Assembly (NCBI GenBank): GCA_037974665.1 | Contig: CM075783.1 | Span: 8,234,762 to 8,298,761, forward strand | Length of the DNA: 64,000 bases | From: Ehretia macrophylla | Taxonomy: Eukaryota > Streptophyta > Magnoliopsida > Boraginales > Ehretiaceae | Direction: 5' to 3' | Part shown: piece after piece, positions 24,493-35,999 of the stretch | Layout: each line of letters opens with the position of its first letter | Position numbering within the stretch: the first letter of the stretch is position 1 | The notes under the pieces: model-generated | The model's input: the letters and a program-made list of their open reading frames with translations, nothing else | What the model was told of the DNA's origin: nothing | The model's database searches: none | Program-made: the position numbers and the translations under genes

Positions 24493-27400
24493 ATGACGTC
24501 AACAGAAAACGACGGCGCAACCACGGCGCCGCTCCTCCGGCCGCGGCAGGAGTCGCCGCCGTCAACCGCCAGGCAAGCGACACTGGCAGCTCTATTAGGG
24601 CGAGTGGCGGGTCGGCGCGGCGGGGCGCCGATGTTGGTTCGCGAGACGGCAGCTCGGGAGCTGGAGGACCGCCGAGCCGACTGGGGATACTCAAAGCCAG
24701 TAGTGGCCCTAGACATGATGTGGAACATGGCCTTCGTTATTGTCTCGATAATTATGATGATGTGTACCCTTAAAGAAAAACCTAATGTTCTAATTAGGGT
24801 TTGGATTTGTGGATACGCTTTGCAGTGCTTTGTTCACGTTGTTCTGGTGTGGCTCGAGTATCGAAGACGGAATAATATAGGAGCTAGGGCGAGAGGGAGA
24901 GGGAGGGGGGTTGGAGACAGTGAAGATGAGGAGGAGGAGTAGGGGAGGTTGGGAATTGGGGTTTTAGGGGTTTCAGCTCAGTCCAGGTCAGCTCATTTTC
25001 ATCAGTTTTCTTCACTTCACTTCATAGCTCTCGCCTACAATTTGTTTTCTTTATGTTATGTAACAATTTGATTTAGTTTGTGTAATATTTATAGTGACTT
25101 GCGGTCTCTGTTAGCATTTTGGTTGAGTTGATTGAAATTAGTGTATTGAGTCTAGTATTTGGACTTGTGTTGTTTTAATGTATATTTGTTTTTGTTTGTA
25201 ACGGTTCAGGGTCATCGACTAGTTAGCTAGAAGAAAAGCTAGTTAGTTAGAAGAAAGAGCTGCATTTGTAATTTTTATAACTTTTAACAACATAGGTGTG
25301 TTTATTATATGTGTTTAGGATATTGGTTAGTGAAGAAAGCTAAGTACAACTTAGCCGAATTTAATGCAGTCTCTCATATTTTAGTTGATGACATCTGATA
25401 TAAAAGTGTCTTAATCTCTTAATGTCTGTCATTTACTGCTGTATCAACTGCATGTATCATTAGTGCTTTCTTGACCCGTGATTGATTGGCCAATGTTTCA
25501 GTATGGCTAAACGATGTGAATCTGTCAACACGATGGTATCGTTTCTCTGGTGGATAGTTGGCTTTTACTGGGTGGTCTCAGGTGGTGAAATTCTATTGCA
25601 GTGTGCTCCACGTCTCTACTGGTATATCTGCTATCAGTTCCCTTTATTGATCCTTATTTTGTGTGTTTGCATACGAAGCCCACATTTTATGTGAAATCAA
25701 CCTACCTATTTGATTCGTCCCACATTAGAACATTTGTTTTAAGTTCCTTAAGATGAATGAGCTTTCTAGTAGCTGAAATTCTTCTTATGAACTTTAAGCT
25801 TTTAGTGTACACAGCGTGTTTCTCTCAGTCCTACTGATACTTTGCCCCCTATGTTTTGATCTTTCCTCTATGCTACCTTTAAAAATTTAAGATGATCAGA
25901 CATTGATTTGCTTAATAATCCCAGAAGAGAGTGAAAAAACATAGGAAAAACGATGATTGAATCTGTTTTATATATGGAATTCTTTATAGCTCTTAAGTTT
26001 TTGCATCTTCTCTGCCTCCATCCCCCCACCAGCAAAAAAAAAAAAAAAAGGAATGGGAAAGAAAATCATATGCAAAACATCCAAAAGCTAATGGCTAATG
26101 AGCATATACTAACTCTTTCCAGCTAATAAGTTCATGCGTGAAGGATTTTTCGTGCTCAACCAAAAGAATAACAAAGTTTTGTTCAGCTAATCTATTTTAT
26201 ATTAAACTGGATGCAATAATTCTTCCCAGCTAATAAGTTCATTTCATTAGTACTTATGCATATTTTATTGTAGCTAGCTAGCCATAGAAATGAACTTGTG
26301 CTTATTTTATTGTAGCTAGCTAGCCATAGAGCTGAAGAAATTGCCTTAAATTACCTTTGCAAATTGAAACTATTCTATTAGTTCAACAAAACGGTTATAC
26401 TAGGAAGAGAGTTATCTATTACTAACTTTGTAAAGTTCAATGTCAACGTCATGGCATAAATAGTTGCAAGTCATTGAAAGGCACTGGTACAAATCCTGAC
26501 ACCAAAACTAGCAAGGGCTTAAAACCAGAGTGTTTGTGTTACAACATGGATCCAATGCTTCTAAAGACACCAAGTTACACATCTTCTTAACACAAACCAA
26601 ACATAATCGAACCAAAGCAAGCCTTATCCCACTAGGTGGGGTCAACTATATGAATCCAACGATGTCACTCATTCCTATTGGGAGGTATCTCCTTTGTTAG
26701 CACCATGCCTGTGATATCTGGTTTGGGTGTCTCCATTCAACACTTCTTGGACCTTCCGCTGCCCATCTTATGATGTACAATCCCCATACTTCCACACTTT
26801 AGGCAGGTGCCTCCATCCGTCGCTTCCTAACATGTCCAAACCATTTCAAACCGTTCTCCCTCATCTTATTGTCTATCAGGGCCACCCCCAATTTTTCTGC
26901 ACCTTTTCTTGACATAAAAGCAGTAATTTCTGCTGTAAAATGTTTGACCTTTTCTGGAACTGTTATTGAAAAATTATTTTGCTCAAAAAGATTTATTTTA
27001 TTGACTAACAGGATGTCAAGCAGCTCTCCAGGTAAATGGTTCCTTAATTGTAGTGTTTATAAAGAAATGTTAGAGTATTATGTGTTAACATATATAGATT
27101 ATTGGGAGAGAGTTTTTACTACAAAGTTACTTTTTTCCTTTGATGTAATCTACTAGCAGTGAGACTAGGCACCTTCAAGTGATAAATCTTACTTATGATC
27201 ACTCTGGCATACAGTGGACTGGGCCTATTCATCTTGATTGCTATTCTGTGTATGAACTTGACAGAAATGATAGTGTGGCTGGTGTAAAATGCTTATTCTA
27301 ATGTCAATTCGGAAGGAAAAAGGAGTTGACACACAAGATATATGTTATGTGTGCATTCATGTCTAACATTATCTGCAGGACACCCCACAGATGTTGATCT

Positions 27401-27604
27401 TAAGGTATTGCAGGTTGGCTGTGGTATTTCTGGCATTCGATGTGTTCTTTGCCATCTTTTGTGTCGTTTTGGCATGTTTAATAGGGATTGCTCTTTGTTG
27501 CTGCTTGCCTTGCATCATTGCAATTCTTTATGCCGTTGCAGGCCAGGTAAGTTACAAGGGCATCAATTGTACTCTGGGACATTATATATGCGTGTGTGAG
27601 TGTG

Positions 27605-27652
<48 letters not shown>

Positions 27653-29614
27653 TTGTTTTTCTGAGGGTGGGGGGAGGCAATTATTTATACATTGGTGAAT
27701 ACAATTTTTGCTTCAATGCGCAGGAAGGTGCATCAGAGGCAGACCTCAGTGTCCTTCCAAAGTACAGGTTCCAAGTGTCTAAGGATGAGGAGAAGGCAGG
27801 CGTTGGAGCTGGTAGAATGGTCCCTATTGAAACAAGCAATGGATATGTGGCTAATGAACGTATTCTTTTACCTGAGGATGCAGTAAGTTTCTACTCTTCA
27901 ATGGCATAGCTGAGAGCTAGTGTTGCAGGATAGTGAACAACACATTGCTTTCATTTTTCAGTCATTAAAATTTAGAAGAAAATAAGTAATTCGTATGATG
28001 ACTACTTAAGTTAGCATGGCAGTGACTGTTATTTTTTCATGGAAGACACAAACGATCACCCATAGGGTGCTCCCTTTCCCCTCCTTTGGTTCATGATTTC
28101 CCGTCCATCTTGCAAAGATTTGTATGGGGTTGGATTTTTTTTTAGTATTACTGTGTTGTAAAGTAATGAAATGAGAGTTAAACAGCAAGTATGATCATCA
28201 TTAGTACCTAATTGTCAATCAGCTTTTGGTTGTTTCTGTTTTCTGCTTAATAGGAATAGATGTGTACTGAAGACATACTACTCAAAGCAGTGAACAGTGG
28301 TAGCTTTTCATAAGCACCATTTCAAGTAGAGAGAAAACAATGATAAAAGTGGATTTTAAATTTTAGAAATGAGAAGTATTCTCTCAATTAATATCTGGTT
28401 CAAGAACCCATAGTTTTTGCCTGTGTTACTGTTTTTCTTATGCTTCCTCGCAATCTTTTCACCTTTATGAGTAAACAGCAGTTAAGAAGAGGTGGGACAT
28501 ACACATAATAGCATAATTCTCTCTTTATTTTTGCTTAAGGTAAACTTGTCAATGCCTCCAATGGCGGAGGATGGGTATATAAAAATTAATGATAAACGAT
28601 TCGACTGAACCAGAAATGATTTTTCTTTAGGTATAGAAATTCAATTTTCAGAAATGTTGTGCTCTGAAGTGTGTCTAAGCTCCTCAAAGACCAATTATGT
28701 TCTCTGGCAGCTGACGTGAAAGCTAATTTTATGTTGGACTTTATGGTATCCATTTTCTGAAATTCTAAATGGTAAACTTCTTTAATTATGTGATTGTTTT
28801 GCACTTAAAATCATCCTCTATTCTGTATATTTGAACCCGTTAAAATATGGTAATGGCCAAAAAATCCAAGATTACAAATCAAAATTCTAGTTATGTATGC
28901 TTTTTTGATGTCTTCATAAACTGGTGAAAGTTCAGGAATTGGTCCAACTTTCTTCTTTCCCATCTTTTCTCCTTTTTCTTTTCTTGTTAGATACTCCTTT
29001 CCTAAAGTGACCTGGTGGGGATTGACTTTATCCAATCTTTTATGGTTATTTTTATGGATCTCTTTTGGGCATTGTTATCTTTGTGGATTTAGGGGTCAGT
29101 TACTGCCATCTTTGTATTAACATTAGAGGTTTCATACATATGGACCTCTGCATATTAAACACAGCTAGGATTGTGACAGATAAGTAATACAGTAAGAAAC
29201 CTCATTATTAGACCATGCTCACTGTGAACTCTTTTTATTATTAGTAGTGGGCTGATGGATTGACTTGCCTGCGCATAGTTACTGATACAGTAAGAACTAA
29301 GAAGAATAGTACTACTACAGATCATAATGTTCACCTTGTAAGGCCTGATCCCTTCAAATCGACCCTCCAGCTTAAGTTTGTTACCATCATTTCTCCTCTC
29401 TCATTTGTGCCTTGAGAAATCTCATCTCAACTTTTTCCTTTATTTCCTGTAGGAATGCTGTATATGTCTCAGTGCATATGAGGATGGAATAGAACTACAT
29501 GCCCTGCCTTGTAATCATCATTTCCATTCTACCTGTATTGTGAAATGGCTAAAGATGAACGCAACATGCCCTCTCTGCAAGTACAACATTCTCAAGGGCA
29601 ATGAACAGGTTTGA
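24493..29614 (+). CDS. Membrane RING-H2 E3 ubiquitin-protein ligase
   Basis: A complete gene of 339 residues from five exons: 24493-24938, 25502-25621, 27414-27546, 27724-27882 and 29453-29614 (stop TGA). It resembles the Arabidopsis At1g63170/At1g12760 family of E3 ligases, which move ubiquitin from an E2 to a substrate at a membrane. Residues 1-70 are polar and GC-rich in code (LLRPRQE, RRGGAP). Four hydrophobic segments follow: about 73-93, 102-120, 160-180, and a long Cys-rich one at 192-231 ([16 protein letters not shown], then CCCLPCIIA). The RING-H2 finger spans 288-328 with C288, C291, C306, H308, H311, C314, C325 and C328, the C3H2C3 order. An acidic stretch (SEDEEED) near 142-149 marks the exon 1/2 junction, split after two bases of a codon. 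The start is the first ATG in frame; the frame stays open upstream only without another ATG. Donors GTAGGG, GTATAT, GTAAGT and GTAAGT fit. Substrate unknown. Confidence 0.93.
26590..26900 (-). mobile_element. RTE-type LINE 3' fragment
   Basis: On the minus strand, near 26790-26870, a frame reads [16 protein letters not shown], the C-terminal block of plant RTE reverse transcriptases. Nearer 26610-26660, CAAGCCTTATCCCACTAGGT and GGGTCAACTATATGAATCC match the usual 3' end of such LINEs. A short, dead copy antisense in intron 2 (25622-27413) of the RING gene. Confidence 0.75.
27601..27645. repeat. (TA)n microsatellite
   Basis: About 40 bp of TA repeat in the 177-bp intron 3 of the RING gene, some 78 bp before the acceptor of exon 4. 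Probably length-variable. Confidence 0.92.
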
Positions 29615-30210
29615 AGCAGGCTGAGAAGAATCAGAAGTCCGGATTTTGTCAGGTACTCGGTTCCACTTGTTCTATGTGAATGTACAGGAGACCGAAGGTT
29701 GGAAATACAGAATCCAGATAATTGTCTGAATAAGAAGCATCATTTATTCTTGCCCTCTGAAATAATTTATACTCTAATTCGTGGTAGAAAAGAATCCAGT
29801 CCCCAGCCTTGTATAAGTCTTTTTAATTTGCATTTAAGTGTGTATGTATGTATATATATGACTTGATAACAGAACTGAGGAACATTGTAATTGATGTGAT
29901 CTTGCACAGTGAAGCATGTCCCTGTTCCTGCGGTTCTTAGATGAACAACTTTCTTAGATGATTTTGTATTGTACTATAACGTTAAATTTCATTTCATTTT
30001 ATCTTGGGTAAATACCATTATTTGTCTCCTAACTTTGTGGAAGATGACAATTTAGCCCCAAACTTTTAAAACAAGCATTTTTGTCCTTCAAGTTTATAAA
30101 ATGGGACATTGGTAGTTCTTTGCTTGTTTTTCGTCTATTTTCAACGTTAAGTGTACATGTTATGCCAAATTACTTGCACTTAATGACAAGATAAAGAAGA
30201 CTAAAAGGGT

Positions 30211-30273
30211 TTGTGTTTTGAAATTGTGAAATTACTGACTTAACCTTAGTAATTTCGCAAGTTCAAAACACAA
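30211..30273. repeat. Short inverted repeat (26-bp arms)
   Basis: Arms 30211-30236 and 30248-30273 pair at 24 of 26 positions around an 11-base loop (arm TTGTGTTTTGAAATTGTGAA...). It may be the core of a decayed foldback transposon; the GTAAATACCATTATTTGTC phrase at 30008 resembles MITE ends, but no matching right end was found. Confidence 0.75.
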
Positions 30274-30559
30274 AATTTCCGTTATATGCAGTGTCAAAAA
30301 AAAAACGGATTTACTTTGAGGTTTGTTATATGTTGTTTCATCTTTTTTTTTAATTTTTTGTAAGTTGTTTCAATCACTTAAACTTGTAATCTCTAGGTTA
30401 CATGGCAACTAACTTTATTGTTGTATCAAACTTTGCCTTCAACTTTAGCTCCTAGTATGCACTTTATGAATCCACACTTTGTGAATTGGTAAAGAGGATT
30501 AATAAGGCGGAAGCTGTGATTTTATGAAATTGCCATTTTTTTGTTTGTTTGTTTGTGGT

Positions 30560-30870
30560 CAAGTAGATACTTTATTAGAAAGCAAGATTACAAAATTACC
30601 CAACACCAGTAGGCCAAAAGTCATTTTGCAAAATACAAAGCAAGTCTGAAAAAGGGACCATCCTCGACGCCATCGTGCATGCCTTACCGAAGGCAATGGC
30701 CTCTGCTTGGAGAGGGGTTCTGCATTTGAAGGTCCGCGCTGCTCCCTCAATCAGTTTTCTGTTGTGATTCTTGGTAATGACCGCTGCCCTAACACAATAG
30801 TTAGACAAGTCGAAAGCATCGCAGTTGATTTTAAGCTCATCTAGTTGCAAAAGGGTCCAGCTTTATTGAG
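30560..30870 (-). pseudogene. RNase H-like (RVT_3 type) fragment, probably from a LINE
   Basis: The minus strand reads ELKINCDAFD, then AAVITKNHNRKLIEGAA, then LQAEAIAFGKACTMA. This is the order of a plant non-LTR retrotransposon RNase H domain: the NCDGA-like acidic site, a viRd-like strand, then AEa-A. Only the first half of the domain is present, with no intact start, introns or partner domain. A plain domesticated RNase H-like gene is unlikely at this length. Confidence 0.6.
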
Positions 30871-31039
30871 GGGTTCACCAGCAATTGATTGCAAGCTAAC
30901 ACTCTTTTCATTATCATCAGTAGAGGATTGATTAGTTTCATTGAGCTCCTTAATAGTTGCACAATAAACTATAGACAGGCAGGGGGGGTCTTTTCTTCAA
31001 AGATAAATTTGTTGCGGGCTCGTTAGTAGTTGCATAATA

Positions 31040-31246
31040 AACTATAAAACAATTTCATGTCAGGAAAATATTTTTTACTATACATCTAAATATCAAAAAA
31101 TATTTTTTAATATTTTATTTTTCAGAAAAATATTTTCTCTCAACAAGTTATTTTACACCAAACAAACGGAGCTCACGAAAATATTTTATTTACTAAAAAA
31201 ATATTTTTTACAAGTAAGTTATTTTACGACAAACAATCGGAGCCTA
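31040..31246. repeat. AT-rich repeat segment, possible MITE remnant
   Basis: The phrase AGTTATTTTAC-CAAACAA-CGGAGC occurs twice (near 31145-31173 and 31217-31242), and GAAAATATTTT recurs between. Similar phrases occur at ends of small plant DNA transposons, but no terminal inverted repeat or target duplication could be fixed. Confidence 0.4.
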
Positions 31247-31418
31247 AAACCACTAAATATGTTGAGGACGGGACTTATTCAGCAGTTGAAAAGTATAGAA
31301 TTGGATTCTAATGTCAAAGTTTCTATCCATCCCCGTACTCGACCTATGTAAACTCGTATAAGCAAGAAGAAGAATAATAACCACAAATCTAAATATCTAA
31401 CAGAGAGTGTTAGATGTC

Positions 31419-34400
31419 ATGGACTTCATTACAATTATGCTAGGTCTTTTACTTGCCATGATTTTGTTCCAAGGCCTCACTATACTAGCAACAAAAACCA
31501 AAAGTCTTCCACCGGGACCTACTCCATTGCCGATCATCGGCAATCTTCACATGATGGGTGGCAAATTTCACAGGAAATTAACCGATTTTGCCCAAACTTA
31601 TGGCCCCATCATGTGCCTGAAATTCGGCAGCGTAACCACCGTGATCGTATCATCACCAAGCGTGGCCAAAGAAATTCTCCAGAAACAAGATTCAGTTTTC
31701 TCCAGCAAAAAAGTACCCGATGCACTCCATGCCCACAATTATTACAAATACTCAGTTGTTTGGCTACCAGCCAACTCTCACTGGAGAACGCTTCGGAAAA
31801 TCTTGACCACCAACATCTTTACAAACAACAGGCTTGAAGCTAACCAGCATCTAAGGTTTAACAAGGTCCAAGAGCTCATTGCGTATTGCCGAAAGAGTAG
31901 TGAAACTGGTGAGGCTGTAGAAATAGCGCAAGTCGCTTTCGGGACAACGCTAAATATGTTGTCCAACACCATCTTCTCCAAGGACTTAGCTGATTACTAT
32001 TCAGAGTCTGCCAAGGAATTTAAAGACGCAGTCGGGAACATCACGTTGCTGCCAGGAAAGCCAAATCTGGTCGATTTCTTCCCTGTGCTTGCAAAGATTG
32101 ACCCACAAGGCATAAGGCATAAGATGTCTATTCATGTTGGTAAGGTGGTTAAGATTTTCGGTGGACTGCTCAACGAACGCTTGGAACAAAGGAGATTGCA
32201 TGGCGCTAGCAGCAATGATGTCCTAGATGACTTTCTCAACTACTGTGATGAACACCCCAACGAAATTGACAGAAATTTCATGAAGCATTCTTGCCTGGTT
32301 AGGTGTTCTTTTCTCTTTCTTATTTGAACATAAAATTTTGGGGTTGCCATTATTCATATAGGTTGTCCTACGATTATGGTTATTTAAACGTCAAATCATT
32401 ATTAATAAGGCTTTCAAATAATCAAATTACAATCTAATACACCAAAGTAAACAATACATACTAGCATGATTCGCATCCAAGTTTTTCACCAAGTTGTTGT
32501 AGGTAGCTAGCTCATGTGATTATGGGACGACAAAGTACATGATAAACTTTATTGGTAGTTGGAGGTAGGTCATGCCCCAGGTTTGTGTGGTTAAGATTGT
32601 TGTACACGACTTCATATAAAAAAAAAAAAAATCTATAGGAGTAAACCAATTAAAAATGATAAATTAAAAGAAAAAAAAAGAAAACTCAACATTCCTATCA
32701 CTGGTTTTCTCTAATTCCTTGAAAAACTTGTGATTTTTTAAAATAGAAATAATAATGCTATATTTCAATTAAAAGTCTGAGTAGGAGAGAATGCTGCTTC
32801 ACAAAACAAAAATCTTTCTTTGGAATTTAGATGAGGGCAAATCTTACAAATAGTCCATATTGTTTATAAATTTTTGACAAATAGTCCTCATTGTTTTAAA
32901 AGTCAGATAGTTAGTCCCTATTGTTTGTAAAAGTTTCACCAATAGTCCCTATTATTTCACAAGTCATTCAATTAGTCCCTATTGTTTACAAAAGTTTCTC
33001 TATTAGTCCTCATTGTTTGCAAAAGTCTCTTTATTAGTCCTCATTATTTGTAAAAGTCTCTCCATTAGTCCTCAATGTTTGCAAATGTATTTGCAAACAT
33101 TGGAGACTAATGGAGAAACTTTTGCAAACAATAAGGACTAACTGAGTAACTTTTGAAATAATGAAGACTATTTGTGAGACTTTTACAAACAATGGGGACT
33201 ATTTGTGGGACTTTTACAAATAATGAGGACTATTTGTGGGACTTTTACAAATAATGAGGACTAACTGCGTGACTTCTAAAACAATAAAGATTATTTGTCC
33301 AAAATTTATAAACAATAGAAATTATTTGTCCAATTTGTCCTTTAGATGACTTGCTTTTAACTTTAAAGCTGCGCCTTCCTTTGTCCTTTTAATATGAAAA
33401 GACACCATCTAGGTTTTAGATGAAAGAAGGGAGCCATTTCCTTGTAATTAAGAATAGTTTTATAAACAATTTTAAAATAATATTATGATACTACCAGAGC
33501 CTCCTAAAATTTTTTTGGCAGAAGAGGATTCCAACAAATAATCATTTGTTTAGGCCAATTATCATTTAATTATTGGTAGTTCTCAATATTTATTCATAAT
33601 ATTAACTTAGTTTTGAATGTTACCAAAGTCATATTAGGAGTTCCCAACATTTTACATAAGCTAATTGGGTTGGTTTCACTCGTGATCTTTTCGTCAAATT
33701 GAAATGAAAAATCATAAAATCACTTTTATACCCTGTAAAATTATCTTTTGATTTGTCAAATTGATACCCAATATATAATCAAATATAAAGTTAGTTTCCC
33801 AAGAGTTACACATGCTTGGTCACGGTGTCATTTTCTTCACATTTTAATAGAAAGATAATAGAAGATATTACTTTGATCATTTATGATAGACATTGGGGAT
33901 TCATACGTTGAATTTTAAAATATCGAGTACTATTTTAATTATAATTAAGTAAACATTGTGGATAAATACTAAAATTAATTTATATCCACATAGAGCATAG
34001 CACAAATATTTATTTATGAAGACCAAGTTATTCATGTAGATCATCTCATGCTAATTACTAACAATTTTTGAAGTTTAAGTCATACAATCAAACTTTAAAT
34101 AAGTATATATAACTCCTCCATCATAAATTTTATGAGTACCCTGTGGGTTGATAATAAAGATCCTCATATCTTTGAAAATGTCAGCTTGGAGAGTACGACA
34201 TGCATTACGTTTAATTAATTCTATAATAAAAGTTATAGAGACAATAATATAGGATAAAAAATAAAAACACAGTAAAAATTTATTTTCAGGGAATGAGTTA
34301 TAAGAAAAATAATCGATTTTGCAAGTGAATCTTATCTTACATGGGTAGTCTAGGACAGGCACTTAACATATCTATATAGATGCTTCTCATCAATGAAAGT

Positions 34401-35108
34401 GTGTGAAATAAAGCATCAACCTACTGAAAAAGGAATTGATTTTTTAGACAATTCACTTTTAGAATTCATATATATAAACTACTTTACTTGTCACTGTTAC
34501 AGGATTTATTTATTGCTGGAAGTGATACAACCACAAACACCACTGAATGGGCAATGGCAGAATTCCTTAGGAATCCAGAGATCATGAAAAAAGCTCAAAA
34601 TGAGCTTGAGGAAGTCATTGGCAAAGGCAAGATGATAGAAGAAACCGATGTTGCTCGGTTGCCTTATTTGGGTTACATTGTGAAAGAAACCTTAAGATTA
34701 CACCCACCTGGCCCATTCTTATTACCTCGCAAACCAGAGAAAGATGTTCAAGTATGCGGCTACACGATTCCGAAAGAGTCTCAAGTGCTCGTAAACATAT
34801 GGGCACTTGGGCGTGATTCAAGTTTGTGGGTGAATCCCTTAGAATTTAAGCCTGAAAGGTTCCAAGAATCAAATATAGATTTTCGAGGCCATAATTTTGA
34901 GCTACTTCCTTTTGGTTCGGGAAGAAGAATGTGTCCTGGTTTGCCATTAGCAATAAAGATGGTTCCATTAATGTTAGGGTCTCTAATAAACTCATTTGAT
35001 TGGAAGCTTGATGGTGACATCGCACCCGAAGATTTAAACATGGAAGAGGAAACTGGCATTGGTTTGCAAATGGCCCATCATTTGCGAGCTGTTCCAATCG
35101 CTCTCTAA
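31419..35108 (+). CDS. Cytochrome P450, CYP76-like
   Basis: A complete two-exon P450 of 494 residues: exons 31419-32297 and 34503-35108 (stop TAA), joined in phase 0 just before the I-helix, the intron site usual in this clan. Haem-thiolate monooxygenase anchored in the endoplasmic reticulum. N-terminal membrane helix about 4-24, proline hinge PPGP at 31-34, I-helix AGSDTT at 298-303, ExxR as ETLR at 355-358, PERF at 410-413, and haem loop FGSGRRMCPG with ligand C437. NYYKYSVVWLP, QGIRHKMS and GLPLAIKM are like CYP76 family members, which include geraniol 8-hydroxylase and several diterpene or alkaloid oxidases; substrate here cannot be told. Start: the in-frame ATG giving MDFITIML; a GTG 12 bases earlier is not needed. 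The length is normal and no key residue is missing. Its 2.2-kb intron holds a foldback element (32835-33339). Confidence 0.93.
32835..33339. mobile_element. Mutator-like foldback element made of 31-bp units
   Basis: A 505-bp near-symmetric inverted repeat centred on 33087-33088 with only two bases between the arms. Each arm of about 252 bp consists of roughly eight degenerate units of 30-31 bp (TAGTCCTCATTGTTTGCAAA and variants). The outer ends GGGCAAATCTTACAAATAG and, on the other strand, GGACAAATTGGACAAATA align. Flanks are a perfect 9-bp direct repeat TTTAGATGA (32826-32834 and 33340-33348), the Mutator-type duplication. No coding capacity. It lies in the P450 intron and would form a long hairpin in the pre-mRNA. 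Confidence 0.88.
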
Positions 35109-35990
35109 ACGCTGGCGCTCTTGGTGCTTAAACTAAGGCCATTGCCATGATATTACTCTTGCTCTAGAACTAAGTAAAATAAGGAAGGCTTGTATTCTGT
35201 GGTTATAAAAATTCTCTCCTTTATTTTGGGTCCTTTTTTGTATCTGACACTATGTAACAAATTGCCCTTATAAATATTTGTCCCAGATCCTTTTTTTTTT
35301 TCATTTATGTCTTGCATAACACTTCAAAAAAGTTGTTACCTTGAATTATGAATTAGAGGTCTCGTCCTCAACGCCAAAACCTTATAATAGTAGGGTCTTT
35401 AAACTTGATTGCTAGGCTACAAATTTATCCATCAAAATAATCATGTATTATCATCACATATGATCGTTTTCCAACTCAACCCTTCAAAATGGTCGAACGT
35501 TTACAAGTGATTCCTTTCATTTTCTTCATTAAATTATTGGTGGGGTGTTGTCGCTACAAACCTTACACACACTTTAAACTTATCCACTTTCTAATCAATG
35601 GAGTCTTTCCGAAGGAAAACAACAATAATAACGGTGAAATTGGAACTGAGGATCTCAAGTTACACTTCTTTTGTGGTAACAAGCTGAGCTACCAGCTTCT
35701 ACCGATAACAAATTTTGATTTTATTCACCAGCTGAGCTACCAGCTTCTACAAATCACACATTTTGCGTTCTTTGACTATATTTATTTAATCTAAAATGTT
35801 ATTCATTTATAGATTCTCGTGTTTTCTCAAGTATTATTTAAAATATTACACTCCCTACTTATTAGAAAATATTAATCCTATTCCAATTCACTATTTTTTC
35901 CCAGGTTCTTCGAGGTTTCCAATGATGTATTGACGAATTATTCACATGATAGTGGAGCTTCCATCTGATTTTTAGAGTGACTTTTGTCAA
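35109..35990. other. P450 3' UTR and downstream intergenic sequence
   Basis: No gene recognised. The P450 3' UTR probably ends within the first 150 bp (AAAATAAGGA at 35175 is a possible signal). A 21-bp direct repeat, AGCTGAGCTACCAGCTTCTA plus C, occurs near 35683 and 35731. Confidence 0.4.
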
Positions 35991-35999
35991 TTGTATGAA

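Larger units (their letters stand above)
29615..31418. other. Intergenic region between the RING and P450 genes
   Basis: Begins with the RING 3' UTR; no single polyadenylation signal stands out. It contains a hairpin repeat (30211-30273), a LINE RNase H-like fragment on the minus strand (30560-30870) and an AT-rich repeat segment (31040-31246). The last 170 bp should be the P450 promoter: GTATAAGC near 31356, about 60 bp upstream of the ATG, is a possible TATA-like box. No other coding gene seen. Confidence 0.5.

Noticed and set aside
24420-24728. Minus-strand Ala/Pro/Arg-rich frames opposite RING exon 1
   Set aside because: Shadows of the GC-rich first exon; the plus strand has clear homology and introns.
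26254-26330. Repeated TTATTTTATTGTAGCTAGCTAGCCATAGA phrase-like duplication
   Set aside because: Real but small local duplication in a RING gene intron, with no transposon ends and no likely role.
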